A stretch of 6,732 nucleotides of DNA, taken from contig JAITAP010000221.1 of NCBI GenBank assembly GCA_031284065.1, forward strand, positions 1 through 6,732, in the 5' to 3' direction. The stretch comes from Prevotellaceae bacterium. Lineage in GTDB: Bacteria; Bacteroidota; Bacteroidia; Bacteroidales; UBA932. Below the pieces are notes generated by a model, which ran no database searches, was not told the DNA's origin, and worked only from the letters and a program-made list of their open reading frames with translations. Made by a program: the position numbers and the translations under genes. This document shows, in pieces, positions 6,053 to 6,732 of this stretch (positions within the stretch are counted from its first letter, which is position 1; each line of letters starts with the position of its first letter).

Positions 6053-6732
6053 ATGAAAAAAATTACAACGATTATTTTTACGGCAATCATGCTCGCTATT
6101 AGCGGTTGCCAGGAATACAACGACAGCGCCTTGTGGACAGAGCTGGAAAATCAAGCCAAACGGATTGCTACCATTGAGGCATGGCAGGCAACAGTCAACA
6201 ACAACATTGGCGCACTGCAAGGCATTGTGACGGCATTGCAGGCCAACGATTACGTGACAAGCGTAGATTCATTTTCGACGCCTTCTCCGGGTGGCTACTA
6301 CATTCACTTCACCAAAAGTCCCAAAGCTACTGTCTGGAACGGCGTGAAAGGCGACAAGGGCGATGTTCCGCAAATTGGCGTGAAGCAGGAGGCGGACGTC
6401 TACTACTGGACTCTCAACAGCGAGTGGCTGACGGACGGCAGCGGCCAGAAAATACCAACAACCGGCAGCAAAGGAGAAAAAGGCGACGAGGGCGTCACTC
6501 CGCAGCTGCGCATCAACGCCACCACCAACCATTGGGAGGTATGCCTCACCGGCACGTGCACCGACGAGAGCGAGTGGAGCGAGGTACTGGACAGCGACGG
6601 AAAGCCGGTCGCCGCCACCGGCCCGCAAGGCGACGCCATCTTTGCCGAAAACGGCGTGGATAACAGCAACCCGGACTACGTGGAATTTACCCTTGCCGAC
6701 GGCGCTACCAAAATCAAAGTGGCAAAGTATAA
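6053..6732 (+). CDS. Lipoprotein with coiled coil and collagen-like segments (DUF4988-like), 3' end outside the window
   Basis: The frame starts at ATG 6053 and is open to the last base, giving 226 residues of a longer protein. Residues 1-19 are a lipoprotein signal (MKK, hydrophobic core, ISGC with Cys19 as the lipid site). The residues after Cys (QEYND) are mildly acidic, which is compatible with the Bacteroidetes surface-export signal. Residues 27-62 form a heptad-patterned coiled coil (L27, L31, I38, I41, V48, I52, L55, V59, L62), including the IATIEAWQATVNNNIGALQ block typical of DUF4988 proteins in gut Bacteroidetes. Next come two related modules (about 104-138 and 147-190), each with a PQ-hydrophobic start, a W/Y-rich core, an EW and a closing TG. 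They are separated by Gly-X-Y triplets (GSKGEKGDEG), with further GDKGD and GPQGD stretches. C164 and C169 could form a disulfide. The role is unknown; an exposed, trimeric or fibrous lipoprotein is inferred. No Shine-Dalgarno site is seen; the leader is A-rich. Confidence 0.85.
   Translation, partial: MKKITTIIFTAIMLAISGCQEYNDSALWTELENQAKRIATIEAWQATVNNNIGALQGIVTALQANDYVTSVDSFSTPSPGGYYIHFTKSPKATVWNGVKGDKGDVPQIGVKQEADVYYWTLNSEWLTDGSGQKIPTTGSKGEKGDEGVTPQLRINATTNHWEVCLTGTCTDESEWSEVLDSDGKPVAATGPQGDAIFAENGVDNSNPDYVEFTLADGATKIKVAKY

Noticed and set aside
1..6732. CRISPR array, transposase, phage, toxin-antitoxin, tRNA or riboswitch
   Set aside because: I looked for regularly spaced repeats, cloverleaf patterns and typical protein motifs on both strands and saw none that hold up.

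Overview
The window most likely comes from a member of the Bacteroidetes (Bacteroidales type) with moderate to slightly high GC. The evidence is a match to the Bacteroidetes -7 promoter consensus (TAnnTTTG) directly ahead of carB, the absence of clear Shine-Dalgarno sites, a DUF418 membrane protein of the typical Bacteroidetes subtype, and a lipoprotein whose coiled-coil plus collagen-like architecture is common in gut Bacteroidetes. Species cannot be told from the sequence.

Layout. Bases 1-141 hold the last 46 codons of a small (+) strand protein with a helical, ribbon-helix-helix-like tail. It converges on a (-) strand block: carB, the large subunit of carbamoyl-phosphate synthase (4810 down to 1586), followed after 73 bp by a DUF418/YeiB-type multi-pass membrane protein (1512 down to 325). 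Divergent from carB lies a 0.4 kb repeat-rich intergenic region with several inverted repeats. It is followed on (+) by a short reading frame (5252-5656) that looks like the membrane-anchor part of a larger protein and ends just after a C8 run. Then comes about 0.4 kb of G-poor DNA without a convincing gene. The last feature is the start of a (+) strand lipoprotein gene (6053 to beyond the window end) with a DUF4988-like coiled coil and interrupted Gly-X-Y stretches.

How the genes relate. carB supplies carbamoyl phosphate for pyrimidine and arginine synthesis but needs a glutaminase partner (CarA), which is not in the window. The DUF418 gene may be co-transcribed with carB because no convincing terminator separates them, but no functional link is evident. 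The lipoprotein is probably exported and is unrelated to the metabolic block.

This is mostly an ordinary chromosomal region. I see no CRISPR array, phage gene, transposase, defence system or structural RNA gene that I can support. The points most worth a second look are the 119-bp inverted-repeat element upstream of carB, a short repeat found on both sides of the carB-DUF418 block, the carB start and promoter arrangement, the truncated-looking membrane frame ending at a homopolymer, and the duplicated module in the lipoprotein.
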